Positions 34,337 to 43,499 of a stretch of 53,672 nucleotides of DNA are shown here, in pieces. Numbering within the stretch: the first letter of the stretch is position 1; every line of letters starts with the position of its first letter. The notes under the pieces were generated by a model. The model worked only from the letters and a program-made list of their open reading frames with translations, had not been told where the DNA came from and searched no databases. This DNA is from an uncultured Lentisphaerota bacterium. GTDB taxonomy: Bacteria > Verrucomicrobiota > Kiritimatiellia > CAIQIC01. The position numbers and the translations under genes were made by a program. The DNA lies in contig CAITZM010000125.1 in NCBI GenBank assembly GCA_903896925.1, positions 1 through 53,672 of the forward strand, in the 5' to 3' direction.

Positions 34337-35527
34337 TCAATAATTTTTCGCCGGTGTAAAAGGTCTTGCCTTGGGCCAATCCGGGTTTCGCGGCGCGAGC
34401 GCAGTGGCGTCGAGAACCGCGCCGGCGAGGCTCTTGAGTTCCAGCCGCGAGGGCCGGCCCGGCGCGCAGGTCAGCAGCACGTAGTTGTCCTCGCTAGCGA
34501 AGAAGGCGGACTTGGGATCGGGGTAGCGGGCGCCGCGGCCATTGACGGCGGTGTTCAGGCACGGGACGCCATCGACGAGCGCCCGCTCGGCGAAGTAGCC
34601 GAACCCGCTGACCACCGCGCTGCCCTGCGCTAGCACCGGCCACCACGCACCCTGGGCAAGTCCGCGGACCGTGGCGTTGCGTTCGTTGTGGAGCGTGAGG
34701 ACGAACGGCTGCCGGCTGGCGGCCATGGTCCGGCGGAACCAGACGAGCTGCTCGGAGTTGGTGCCGAAGTCGTGGCCTGTCTGCCACGTTGTGCCGAAGT
34801 CGGAGGTGTGCTCCAGGTCCAGCGCCATGAACCGTACGCCGAACGCGGGCACGTCGAAGGTCCATTTCCAGCGGTCGCCGGGCAGCGCGAAGAAGGTGCG
34901 GAAGGCCGTGGCCTCGACATCGTAGACCGGCACCGGCGGCGGTTTTGGTCCGCGCGGCCGCAGCTCGCGGTCGTGGTTGCCGAGCGCGGGCATGAACGGC
35001 GTGGTGCGGAACAGCTCCGGCGCGCGGTCGATCAGGTGGCGATAGGCGGAGTAATCGCCCGCTGTGGCTGGCTGGTCGCCGCGGTGCAGTTGCGGCACGT
35101 TGTCACCGGCGCTCAGGAGCAGGTGCGGGCGCTCGCGCAGCACGGCCGCCGCCCAGTTCGTCACCGCATAGCCGAGGTCGGCGACGACAACCGCGCGGAA
35201 GACGTTGGTTTCCCAGCCGCGCACGGCGATCGTCCCGGAGGCCTCGCCGCCGCTGCGCACGCGGTAGTGCCAGGGCCCGTCGAGCCGCGGCGTGGGGATC
35301 TCGACCTGGTGCAGGGTCACCGGCTCGGCGCTGCGCGCGGTCTGGCCCAATGCAGCCGTCACGCCGAACTCGACAGTAGAATCCGCCGCCGCAGAGGTTT
35401 CCCAGCAGATGGTGATGCGGCTGGGATCGGCACCGGCGTGTCCGAGCCAGAGGCGCTCGATGCCGGCGCGGGCAGTGAGGGATGCCAGCATGGTGGCACT
35501 TAACACCGCGGAAAGAATGTGTGGCAT
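34337..35527 (-). CDS. Exported metallophosphoesterase, purple-acid-phosphatase-like
   Basis: A 396-residue protein with a signal peptide (MPHILSAVLSATMLASLTARAG). A fibronectin-like N-domain (PSRITICWETSAAADSTVEFG) precedes a calcineurin-like metallophosphatase with VVVADLGYAVTNW (metal aspartate), LLLSAGDNVPQLH (GDN), MPALGNHDRELRP (GNHD) and FVLTLHNERN (metal histidine). Such enzymes hydrolyse phosphate esters outside the cytoplasm with two metal ions. The start at 35527 is chosen because the longer frame upstream translates a dispersed repeat (RRLLKGDET). It is a single gene, and the GH-A gene lies upstream on the same strand. Confidence 0.82.
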   Translation of the reverse strand: MPHILSAVLSATMLASLTARAGIERLWLGHAGADPSRITICWETSAAADSTVEFGVTAALGQTARSAEPVTLHQVEIPTPRLDGPWHYRVRSGGEASGTIAVRGWETNVFRAVVVADLGYAVTNWAAAVLRERPHLLLSAGDNVPQLHRGDQPATAGDYSAYRHLIDRAPELFRTTPFMPALGNHDRELRPRGPKPPPVPVYDVEATAFRTFFALPGDRWKWTFDVPAFGVRFMALDLEHTSDFGTTWQTGHDFGTNSEQLVWFRRTMAASRQPFVLTLHNERNATVRGLAQGAWWPVLAQGSAVVSGFGYFAERALVDGVPCLNTAVNGRGARYPDPKSAFFASEDNYVLLTCAPGRPSRLELKSLAGAVLDATALAPRNPDWPKARPFTPAKNY

Positions 35528-35569
35528 CAAGTTACTTGCCACGAGCCTGACGCATCGTCCAGCCGGGAG

Positions 35570-35618
35570 GGGCGACGTCTCGTCGCCCTTCAACAGGCGG
35601 CGGCTGGAAAGCCGCCGC
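35570..35618. repeat. Two tandem hairpins (family D, copy 2)
   Basis: GGGCGACG-TCT-CGTCGCCC at 35570-35588 and GCGGCGGCT-GGAA-AGCCGCCGC at 35597-35618. They are in the gap between the metallophosphoesterase and GH genes. Confidence 0.6.
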
Positions 35619-35714
35619 TCCCAGCTAGCCGGAAGCCGCTGGGTCGTGTGCCAAACGCCTCTGTGTGCACCATTCCACAGCTCCATCATTTACGTGCTCC
35701 ATTTCGGGGCAGGG

Positions 35715-38405
35715 TCATTTCGCCGCGCTGCCGGGCGTGAAGCGCGGGTCGTTCCATGCGAACGGCGCCCGCTGGCCGAGCAGGACGTCGTAGATCCCGT
35801 AGTTGGTCTTCAGCATCTCCGCCAGCATCGGCTTCCACGGGCGGTCGCCCACCGAGAGCAGGCCGGTGTTGGCGCTCTCGCCGCTGTACTTGCTGAACCA
35901 GCGGCCGGTGACCGCCTGGTCCACCAGCGTGAACCACTCGATGCCGATGACGAAGCCGAGCGCGGCACTCTGCTCGACGTAATTGCGGTAGGCGAGGCCG
36001 CGCTCCTGCTGGCTCTTCACCTCGCGCCCGCCGACGAGGCCGCTGTCGCGCGGCGAGGACCAGAAGAACTCGCTCAGCATCACCGGCTTCCCGCCGCTCC
36101 ACGTGTGGATGTTTTGCAGCAGGTCCTTCTCGACGCCATAGGTGTAGTAGTTGAAGGACACGACGTCGCAATACTTTCCGGTGATGCGGCAGAGCTGCTC
36201 GTCGTTGATCGTGACGGGCTGGTAGCGCGCACCTAGCAACAGGTGGTGGGTGTCGTGCTTGCGGAACGCGGCGCTGGCGAGCGCGAAGTAGGCGTCGAGG
36301 TAGAGGCCGGCGTAGGCCTTCATGTCGGCCTGCGCGGCGGGGGTCTTGACGGCCAGGCCGGCGCCGGCGAGCTCATCGAACGACGGGGACTGGTCACCCC
36401 AGGCTGTGTTGTAGGCCTCGACCGTCTTGTATTTTTCCACGAGCATCTGCACCAGCCGGCGCTTGCAGGCGTGCCGGCCGTTGAGCGCGGGGACCGCCTT
36501 GGGGATCTCGTCGAAGCGCGGCTCGTTGATGATGAAGTAGCCGATGCACAGCGGATCATCGGCGCGGGGGGGGACCTGCTTGGCGATGTTCGCCTCGACG
36601 CGGGCGCGGGTCTTCTCGTCGAAGGGGTCGAACGACTCGAAGACGCCGGGCACGCGCGGCAGGCCCTCCCACTCGCCGAGCTGCAGGCTGGTCACGTAAG
36701 GGAAATTCGCGGCGCGGTGCGCCTCCTTGGGGGTCTGGCTGAACGCGCCGATGGAGTTGAAGCCCCATTTGCGGGAGCGCTCGATCATGCGCGCGGCATA
36801 GGTCTCGTGGTCGTAGGGCTGGCCGAACTTGCGGATCTGGTTGGCGAGGTGGAACGAAACATTCTCCGAGCCGTTGCCGGGGCGGAACGCGGTGTTGAAC
36901 TCGCCCTGCAGTTCCGGCAGCCAGGCGTAGCTCTGTTCCCGGCCCTTCACATAGGTGTAGTCCTCGCCCGGCCCGAAGCTGCAGATGCCGAGGTGGAAGA
37001 ACGCGTTGCCGTCCGGATCCACCAGCCACGACTTGCCGCCCTGCTGCTCGACGTGGAAGAAACCGGTCTTTTTCAACCCGAGCTTTTCGCCGCTGCCCGG
37101 CAGCCCGCCGAAACGGTCGAACGCCGGCGGCGTCAGGCTGGCGTAATAGGCCTTCTCGCTCTCGGCGTCGGCCTTGAGCTCCGCGAGGCTCTTCACCTTG
37201 TCGGGCCAATCGTCGAGCGTGGACTGGCCGAGCTCGTCCACGAGCGGCTTGACCTGCGCCGTGCCGGCGGCGCTGCTGAAGCTGATGGTCTGCCCGGCGC
37301 CGACCGGTGCGAAAAGCTTCCAGTTGAAGATGCCCCAGCCCCACTCACGGAAATCCGAAAGCTGCTGGAAGGTGAATTCCGGCACACGCACATTCAGGCC
37401 CTGACCCTGCGCATCGGTGAGCTGGAAGGCCGTTGCATGGTCCTGCTGGGCGAGGTGCGGCTTGGCCGGCTTCTCGCGCGGAAACGCGCCGGTCGCCGTG
37501 CCGACCTGCCAGTGGCCACCCTTGCTGAACGAGATGTCGATGTGCAGTTCCATCGCGAAGTTCTTCACCTCGGGGGGGAGGTTGTCGAACTTCAGCTGCA
37601 GATCGCCGCCCGCCACCGAGCAGGCGATCTCACCGCCGCCGTCATAGCGCAGCGTCGCGGTCGTTCCCGCCGTCTTGATCTCGATGGGCTTGCGCGGTTT
37701 CTGGCCTTCGGCGAGCAGTTCGGGGTAGCTCAAGGCGAACGAGCCCAGGCTGCCGGCGGAGACCGCGATGTCCTTCGCCTGCAGCTGCAACTCCACCTGT
37801 CCCGGGGTGGCGGTGGCCTCGCCGATGACGATCTTGCGCACGGGGTTGAACCGGTCGTAGGGCGCGGTGAACTTGTAGGCGAAGACCGGCCAGTTCCATG
37901 CGCGGTTGTCGGTGAGCTGCTCATAGGCGTAGTCCGGCACGCGCAGCGCGAGCGTCTGGCCCTGGGCATTCGCAAGCTGGAACGAGGTGCAGTTGCCCTG
38001 GAAGAGGTGCGGTTTGTCCGGTTTCGCGCGCGGGAACGCGCCGGCTTTCTCGCCGCACTTCCACGACCCGCCCTTGCTGAACGCGATGTCCACCAGCATG
38101 GTCATCTCAAAATGCGTCACATCGTCCGGCAGGTTTGCGAACTTGAGCGTCAGCTCGCCGCCGGCCAGGGAGATGGCGACCTGCCCGCCGCCGTCATAGC
38201 GCGCCGTCGCGGTGCGGCCGTCGGCCTGGACCGCGATCGGCTTGTAGACCGGCTTGTGTGCCGCGTTGAGCAGCACGGGATAGCCCAGCGCGAAGCTGCC
38301 GAGGCTGCCGGCCTCCAGCTGCATCTCCTGCGGCGTGGTCTTCAGTTCCGCCGCCTGGACCGCGGCCGCGAGCGCGACCGAAAAAAGGATGCCCAACCAT
38401 TTCAT
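35715..38405 (-). CDS. Exported clan GH-A glycoside hydrolase (agarase-like) with duplicated N-domain
   Basis: An 896-residue protein with a signal peptide (MKWLGILFSVALAAAVQAAE). Two tandem ~185-residue domains share AGSLGSFAL.YP.LL near residues 35 and 220, RYDGGG near 70 and 255, FSKGG.W, GAFPR.KP.KPHL, and F..WNWP/W.WGIF. The catalytic part starts near residue 430 (SWLVDPDGNAFFHLGICSFG) and has CIGYFIINEPRFDEIP (acid/base glutamate) near 625 and GGKPVMLSEFFWSSPRD (nucleophile glutamate) near 780. This is clan GH-A, close to beta-agarase/GH50-type proteins. The substrate is probably an algal or plant polysaccharide, by inference. AAAGG precedes the ATG at 38405. Confidence 0.78.
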   Translation of the reverse strand: MKWLGILFSVALAAAVQAAELKTTPQEMQLEAGSLGSFALGYPVLLNAAHKPVYKPIAVQADGRTATARYDGGGQVAISLAGGELTLKFANLPDDVTHFEMTMLVDIAFSKGGSWKCGEKAGAFPRAKPDKPHLFQGNCTSFQLANAQGQTLALRVPDYAYEQLTDNRAWNWPVFAYKFTAPYDRFNPVRKIVIGEATATPGQVELQLQAKDIAVSAGSLGSFALSYPELLAEGQKPRKPIEIKTAGTTATLRYDGGGEIACSVAGGDLQLKFDNLPPEVKNFAMELHIDISFSKGGHWQVGTATGAFPREKPAKPHLAQQDHATAFQLTDAQGQGLNVRVPEFTFQQLSDFREWGWGIFNWKLFAPVGAGQTISFSSAAGTAQVKPLVDELGQSTLDDWPDKVKSLAELKADAESEKAYYASLTPPAFDRFGGLPGSGEKLGLKKTGFFHVEQQGGKSWLVDPDGNAFFHLGICSFGPGEDYTYVKGREQSYAWLPELQGEFNTAFRPGNGSENVSFHLANQIRKFGQPYDHETYAARMIERSRKWGFNSIGAFSQTPKEAHRAANFPYVTSLQLGEWEGLPRVPGVFESFDPFDEKTRARVEANIAKQVPPRADDPLCIGYFIINEPRFDEIPKAVPALNGRHACKRRLVQMLVEKYKTVEAYNTAWGDQSPSFDELAGAGLAVKTPAAQADMKAYAGLYLDAYFALASAAFRKHDTHHLLLGARYQPVTINDEQLCRITGKYCDVVSFNYYTYGVEKDLLQNIHTWSGGKPVMLSEFFWSSPRDSGLVGGREVKSQQERGLAYRNYVEQSAALGFVIGIEWFTLVDQAVTGRWFSKYSGESANTGLLSVGDRPWKPMLAEMLKTNYGIYDVLLGQRAPFAWNDPRFTPGSAAK

Positions 38406-38430
38406 GCTGTCCGCCTTTCTATTCAACCAT

Positions 38431-38451
38431 TACCTATTAAAATACCTATTA
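38431..38451. promoter_or_regulatory. Direct repeats upstream of the GH-A gene
   Basis: TACCTATTA occurs at 38431-38439 and again at 38443-38451, a 12-base period. The site lies 26-46 bases upstream of the GH start and could bind an activator or repressor on one face of the helix. Confidence 0.35.
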
Positions 38452-38478
38452 CCCAATACGTCGCCATTGGGCTTTTTT
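38452..38478 (+). terminator. Terminator-like hairpin on the plus strand
   Basis: CCCAAT-N8-ATTGGG at 38452-38471 followed by C and six T. Oddly, no plus-strand gene precedes it. It may stop antisense transcripts entering the defence operon. Confidence 0.5.
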
Positions 38479-38537
38479 CCCGCGCCCAAGACACTTAATG
38501 GATCCATCCAACGCCATATCCTTCAAAACCATGCGGA

Positions 38538-41500
38538 TCATATCTTGGCAGAGTCCTGGCTGGTCAGGGCAAACACCATCTCTGTGACAAAGCGGTGGAA
38601 AGACTCGTTCTCGACGAACTGTTTGTAAACCTGCGTATCGTCCTTGAGGAGCGTGAGCATGACCTTGGCAAGGGCTTTGTCGTGCTCGATGCGGGCGGCG
38701 TTGGGGGTGTTCTTCTTCGCGTTCTGATAGGCCGGGTCGGCCGCAACTTTGGGAGCGATGTCTTCTTTGATGCGGCGCACGATGCGATCGGCATCGGTGA
38801 AGAGCGTGCCAAACTGTTCGTTGAACGCCTTGAGGATGTTGCTCAAACGATCCAATTCCGGCTCGGCTTGGCGGCCGCCACCTTCGACGGGTACAGGGTC
38901 AATCTCTGCGTTAGCGTCAGCGAGGGTAATTTTCATCGCCGCCTGCTTCTCCACGCGGTAGCTATCCATGTCTATAGCCTCCAGGATACCCTTCGCGAGG
39001 TCTTCCTCCTTGGGCGCAGGGAGCTTCGGGATGAGCAGATTCAGCAAGATGGAGAGCTTTTCCCATTCGCGGTTGGTGTACGGCAATACCGAGGCGAGAA
39101 AATCATAGGTGCGGGCAAACGCCTTGGCCTTGCCCTTGAAGTCCACCTGTCCGTCTTCGTCGAGCCGCTCTTTATAGACGGCCACACAGGCATCGAGTAT
39201 GGGATCTAGTTTGTCCCGCTCCACACCCGACATGAATAAATCCACGAGTGCTTGCACCTGCGCGGGCGCATAGACCTGGGCGTTATCCAACGCGGTCTTG
39301 AGGTCATGCAGCTTGTTCGGGTCAGTTTCCTCGCTCAAGACGGTAGTACGGTAGTAATCGGCGAACGCCTCGGTGATCGTTTCGGTGTTGTTCTGGAAAT
39401 CGAGGACGAAAACGTCGTGTTTCTCCGGATGGGCGCGGTTGACGCGGGAGAGCGTTTGCACAGCTTTGATGCCGGCGAGTGGTTTATCCACATACATCGT
39501 GTGGAGCAGCGGTTCATCGTAGCCGGTCTGGAACTTATCCGCACAGATGAGGAACCGATACGGGTCTTCCTGGATTTTGTCGGCGATATCGCCGCTGGGG
39601 AACTTGTTCAGCGATGACTCGGTGACCTTCACACCACCATATTCAGGCTCGCCGGAAAACGCCACAATGACCTTGTAGGGACTCTTCCGCTCTTCGAGGT
39701 AGGCTTTGAACGCGTGGAAATACTGGATGGCGCGCGTAATGCCGTTGCAGACCAACATGGCCCGCGCTTTGCCGCCAATCTTGTTCAACGCCATCACCTG
39801 CGCGTGGAAATGATCCACCATGATTTCCGCCTTGAGGCGGATGGCGTGGTCGTGGCTCTCAACGTACTTCCGCAACTTCTTCTGCGCCTTCTTAACGTCG
39901 AACTCCGGGTCGCCCTCGATCTTTTTGACCAGCTTGTAGTAGCTATCCACCGGCGTGTAGCTCTTGAGCACGTCGAGGATGAAGCCTTCTTGGATGGCCT
40001 GCTTCATCGTGTAGCTGTGGAAGGGACGGTGCTTGATTTTGCCTTGGGTGTCTGGCGGGAGCGGCGCACCGAACATCTCCAACGTCTTGTTTTTGGGCGT
40101 GGCGGTGAAGGCGAAGTAGCTCGCGTTGGTCAACATCTTCCGCGCCTGCATCCGCTTCTCCAGGGCATCGTTCACCGTGTCTTCCGGGTCGGCCAAGGCT
40201 TCGCTCATCGAAGCGGCCGTCTTGCCACCCTGGCTGCTGTGAGCTTCGTCAATGATGATGGCAAAATTCCGCCCGCGATGTTCATCGCCGACCACCTTCA
40301 AGACAAACGGGAAGGTCTGGATGGTTGAAATGATGATCTTCTTGCCCTCGGCGATGAACTTCCGAAGTTGCTCGGTTTTCGATGCTCCGCTGCCGTCCTT
40401 GACGCATCCCACCGTCGCGCCGACCTGCATGAACTGCTTGACGGTCTTTTGGATCTGGTCGTCGAGAATCCGCCGGTCGGTGACAACGATCACGGAGTCG
40501 AAGACATCTTTACCGCTACGCTGCATGCCGATGAGTTGATGCGCCAGCCAGGCGATGGAATTGGACTTGCCGCTCCCAGCCGAGTGCTGGATGAGATAGC
40601 GCTTGCCCGCGCCACTCGACGCCACATCGGACAGCGTCTTGCGCACCACGTCAAGCTGGTGATAGCGCGGGAAGACCTGTTTTCGTTTCTTCCGGCCGGT
40701 CTTGGGATGCTTTTCCTCGACGATCTGCGCGTAGTTTTCGAGAATGTTCGTCAGGCCGCTGGGCGTGAGGGTTTCTTTCCAGAGATAAGCGGTCTTCAGT
40801 CCGTCGGGATTGGGCGGATTGCCGGCGCCATCGTTCCACCCCTTGTTGAACGGCAGGAACCACGAGGCTTTGCCGCGTAACTCGGTACACATACGCACTT
40901 CGGCATCGTCCACGGCGAAATGCACCACGCAGCGCCCGAACTCGAACAGTTTCTCACGCGGGTCGCGGTCACGCCGGTATTGCTCGATGGCGTCCTCGAC
41001 CGTCTGCTTGGTGAGGTTATTCTTCAGTTCAAACGTGGCGAGGGGCAGACCGTTGATGAACAGACACAAATCCAATGCCCGCCGCGTCTCGTCCAGGCTG
41101 TAGCGGAGCTGGCGGGTGACGCTGAAACGGTTTTTGGCAAACAGCGCCGTCGCCTTCGCGTTACCCGGCGACGGCGTACCGTAGAAAAGATTGAAATGCA
41201 GCGGGCCATGGTCCACGCCCTTGCGGAGCACATCAATGACGCCGCGTTTGCCAAGCTCGGTGGAAAGGCGTGCCAGAAACTTGAGCCGGGCAATGTCTGT
41301 GCCGTCCTTGTAATCGGCGATGCCGATTTTCTTGAACGTTTCGGGCTGCGTGGCTGACAGGAACTGGAACAAGTGCGGGACATCGAGTGCGTGAGTACGG
41401 TCGTACTCTTTGGGGCGTCCGGCATGCCAGCCGCTGCCGGCCGCAAGCGGCTTTTCGGCAATCAGGCCCGCAGCAGCGGTCTCCAAGCCCTCCGTGCCGG

Positions 41501-41558
41501 TCATGTGCAACATGACCAGCGTTTCGAGGCCCTTCTCACTGATGTCCGTCGTTTTCAT
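38538..41558 (-). CDS. hsdR: Type I restriction enzyme R subunit
   Basis: A 1006-residue HsdR of ordinary length. It has an N-terminal PD-(D/E)XK nuclease with LCLFINGLPLATFELKNN (ELK, near residue 175), then an SF2 motor with QHSAGSGKSNSIAWLA (Walker A, near 325), VVTDRRILDDQ, IIDEAHSSQGG (DEAH, near 437), FTATPKNKT, and CADKFQTGYDEPLLHTMYVDKPL near 680. It would translocate DNA and cleave unmodified DNA once complexed with HsdM2S. It is the last gene of the operon, 33 bases after abiEii, and about 9 kb from hsdM. A separate AbiE promoter upstream suggests expression independent of hsdMS. Confidence 0.95.
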   Translation of the reverse strand: MKTTDISEKGLETLVMLHMTGTEGLETAAAGLIAEKPLAAGSGWHAGRPKEYDRTHALDVPHLFQFLSATQPETFKKIGIADYKDGTDIARLKFLARLSTELGKRGVIDVLRKGVDHGPLHFNLFYGTPSPGNAKATALFAKNRFSVTRQLRYSLDETRRALDLCLFINGLPLATFELKNNLTKQTVEDAIEQYRRDRDPREKLFEFGRCVVHFAVDDAEVRMCTELRGKASWFLPFNKGWNDGAGNPPNPDGLKTAYLWKETLTPSGLTNILENYAQIVEEKHPKTGRKKRKQVFPRYHQLDVVRKTLSDVASSGAGKRYLIQHSAGSGKSNSIAWLAHQLIGMQRSGKDVFDSVIVVTDRRILDDQIQKTVKQFMQVGATVGCVKDGSGASKTEQLRKFIAEGKKIIISTIQTFPFVLKVVGDEHRGRNFAIIIDEAHSSQGGKTAASMSEALADPEDTVNDALEKRMQARKMLTNASYFAFTATPKNKTLEMFGAPLPPDTQGKIKHRPFHSYTMKQAIQEGFILDVLKSYTPVDSYYKLVKKIEGDPEFDVKKAQKKLRKYVESHDHAIRLKAEIMVDHFHAQVMALNKIGGKARAMLVCNGITRAIQYFHAFKAYLEERKSPYKVIVAFSGEPEYGGVKVTESSLNKFPSGDIADKIQEDPYRFLICADKFQTGYDEPLLHTMYVDKPLAGIKAVQTLSRVNRAHPEKHDVFVLDFQNNTETITEAFADYYRTTVLSEETDPNKLHDLKTALDNAQVYAPAQVQALVDLFMSGVERDKLDPILDACVAVYKERLDEDGQVDFKGKAKAFARTYDFLASVLPYTNREWEKLSILLNLLIPKLPAPKEEDLAKGILEAIDMDSYRVEKQAAMKITLADANAEIDPVPVEGGGRQAEPELDRLSNILKAFNEQFGTLFTDADRIVRRIKEDIAPKVAADPAYQNAKKNTPNAARIEHDKALAKVMLTLLKDDTQVYKQFVENESFHRFVTEMVFALTSQDSAKI

Positions 41559-41591
41559 CTGGGCTATCCCTTCCCGCCAATCACCATCATG

Positions 41592-42410
41592 CTATTCGAG
41601 CAGTAGGCCGGCCACTTCCAGCGCTTCGTTGATGCGTTGGCTCCGCAGGAAACGGCTGTCCTCGGTATCCGCCACAAAAGCACCCAAACAGAAATCGGCA
41701 TATTGCGCCGGTCCCTTGGATTCAGGTCCGTCGAAGTGGCTGCGCAACATGTCCAGCGCGATGAGATAGGCAAGGTTGTGACCACGTTCCGCATGAAACA
41801 AGCGCACCGCCTCCCGCGGCCCATCGTGCTTATAATCGCGAACAACCCGGACCAGATCAAAAACATCTTTACTGTGGTGGCGCCCGCGATAGGCCAACAA
41901 TTTCAGGCAGGCAAATGGTCCGACATCGCAAACTTTGACCTGCCTGATGATCAGCGCATTGTAGAGATCGCGACCCGTGATTGTCACTTCACGATGCACA
42001 TCAAGAGCCCGTTGCAGGCCATAGACCGCGCTGACGGGAACATCATCTACCATGGCCGTATCGGGTGAGCCTTCTGCCGGCTTATCGGTCAGGAGATCAA
42101 TGAAGAGTGTCGCTTGCCCGAATTTTTTCTGGAAACGTTTTTCCTTAAAATCGAACCCCGCATCCTGAAGACGCTTCCTAATCGTATCGTATTGCCCACT
42201 GGAAGTGCTAAGGGCAATCCCCATATCCACATCCATCGTGACTGGCTGCGGTTCAGAAGGTGGTGTCTGACATAAATAACGGGGCACCAATCCACCGACA
42301 AGCACCAAGTCATCCCGGAAATCGGCCAGCACATCCCACACGGTCAGCAGAGCCGACTCGGCATGTTCAGTGTCTTCCGCCTTATAGGCCTGATAGTGTT
42401 CGTGTTTCAT
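41592..42410 (-). CDS. abiEii: AbiEii-type nucleotidyltransferase toxin
   Basis: A 272-residue protein of the nucleotidyltransferase AbiEii family. The diagnostic features are LVLVGGLVPRYL near residue 36 (GG of the G[GS] motif) and TMDVDMGI (D60 and D62, the metal-binding D-x-D pair), then a helical C-terminus with LKLLAYRGRHHSKDVFDLVRVVRD. AbiEii toxins modify nucleic acid (family knowledge includes tRNA) to block growth on infection. It overlaps abiEi by 4 bases, in antitoxin-toxin order. It precedes hsdR by 33 bases. Confidence 0.82.
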   Translation of the reverse strand: MKHEHYQAYKAEDTEHAESALLTVWDVLADFRDDLVLVGGLVPRYLCQTPPSEPQPVTMDVDMGIALSTSSGQYDTIRKRLQDAGFDFKEKRFQKKFGQATLFIDLLTDKPAEGSPDTAMVDDVPVSAVYGLQRALDVHREVTITGRDLYNALIIRQVKVCDVGPFACLKLLAYRGRHHSKDVFDLVRVVRDYKHDGPREAVRLFHAERGHNLAYLIALDMLRSHFDGPESKGPAQYADFCLGAFVADTEDSRFLRSQRINEALEVAGLLLE

Positions 42411-43444
42411 GTCCGGCAAAAGCCCTCCCACTCCCGCAGCGCCTTGGCCTGGTCATCGCCGCGCAAGCCGGCGTGGATGAGATCAAGGTAGATTTGCGCA
42501 TCGCATACCGAGGGGAAACCGTTGACTTGGTGAACAGCTTGGAAAACCCCTTCATCGCGTGGTGCCAATATCCAAAGCTTGCCGCCATTAGCGACCTCGC
42601 GCAGGTCCAAACGCTTTAAATCTTCGGCGGACGGGAACTGGCGCCGATAAACGGAAAGTGCCGGCGGGGTCGTGTAGGGATAGCGCAGGCTGGCCGCGAA
42701 CCATTGCGTGAAGACCAACTCGCCGGGGAGCCCCTCCACCAAGCGTTGGGCGATGACTCGGAAGTCTGGTTCCAAGGTGGAGTACTGCCGGATGGTGGTG
42801 CGTTTCCGCCAGTCATCCTGTTGCGCCCAGGCATCCAGCAACGCGTCGAATGCCTTCAGTTTCCAATCACCGCGCTTGCCCGCGACCCACCCTTGACTGG
42901 CCGCGTGGTTGAGGAGACGCGAGACTAGTCCCTGACTCAAACCCGTAAGCGCGGCAAGATCGGTTTGCCGCCAAATTCGGTCACGCTGATCGAGGAGCAC
43001 CCGCGCCAACCGCGTACTCTTCGGCGAGAAGAATCGGATTTCCGGTTCGGCAAGACGATAGCGGATAGAGAGATTGGGCACATGCCGCTCAATCAGCAGA
43101 CCGGGGGCGCTGATCCAAATCCGGCCGTTCAGATCGAGACAACTGATCCCCCGCTCTCGACACTGCGTCGCGAGCGACTCGGTGAGCCGAACCGTGACCA
43201 GCAGAGGATGGGGCGCCCCTTTGCCCTTCTTCTGTAATTCGGCAAGATGTTCGACCGTGGCCCGCAGCTTGCACTCGGCGATGAAGTTGGCCGTATGGCC
43301 GGCATAATGAACATCGAACTCAATATCGCCTCGACCTTTACCGTGCTTGGGCTCTAGGCTCACAAGGCGAAACACCTTGGGGTCGAGAATGCTTTGCAGT
43401 TTCTCGACCAGCTCGACTTCTGAATGAATGACAACGTCCTTCAC
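42407..43444 (-). CDS. abiEi: AbiEi-type antitoxin/regulator with a PD-(D/E)XK-like N-terminus
   Basis: A 345-residue protein. Residues 35-60 have a GDIEFDV...FIAECK layout (D40, E57, K59), like a PD-(D/E)XK fold. A winged HTH lies at about 130-190 (DRIWRQTDLAALTGLSQGLVSRLLNHAASQGWV). The C-terminal half resembles the AbiEi antitoxin domain. AbiEi proteins repress their own operon by binding inverted repeats and neutralise AbiEii without direct binding. Here a promoter with a perfect inverted repeat lies immediately upstream. The nuclease-like N-terminus is an unusual addition, and whether it is active is unclear. Confidence 0.75.
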   Translation of the reverse strand: MKDVVIHSEVELVEKLQSILDPKVFRLVSLEPKHGKGRGDIEFDVHYAGHTANFIAECKLRATVEHLAELQKKGKGAPHPLLVTVRLTESLATQCRERGISCLDLNGRIWISAPGLLIERHVPNLSIRYRLAEPEIRFFSPKSTRLARVLLDQRDRIWRQTDLAALTGLSQGLVSRLLNHAASQGWVAGKRGDWKLKAFDALLDAWAQQDDWRKRTTIRQYSTLEPDFRVIAQRLVEGLPGELVFTQWFAASLRYPYTTPPALSVYRRQFPSAEDLKRLDLREVANGGKLWILAPRDEGVFQAVHQVNGFPSVCDAQIYLDLIHAGLRGDDQAKALREWEGFCRT

Positions 43445-43456
43445 TGAAAGGCCCTC

Positions 43457-43499
43457 TATTACTGGCCGATAATAGTCACTATTCCAGTAATAATGTCAA
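43457..43499 (-). promoter_or_regulatory. abiE promoter with inverted-repeat operator
   Basis: On the minus strand, a consensus TTGACA (43494-43499) and TATTAT (43469-43474), 19 bases apart, lie directly upstream of abiEi. TATTACTGG (43457-43465) and CCAGTAATA (43484-43492) form a perfect 9-base inverted repeat that spans the promoter. The -35 box overlaps the last codons of the upstream endonuclease gene. This is the arrangement expected for AbiEi autorepression. Confidence 0.7.
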
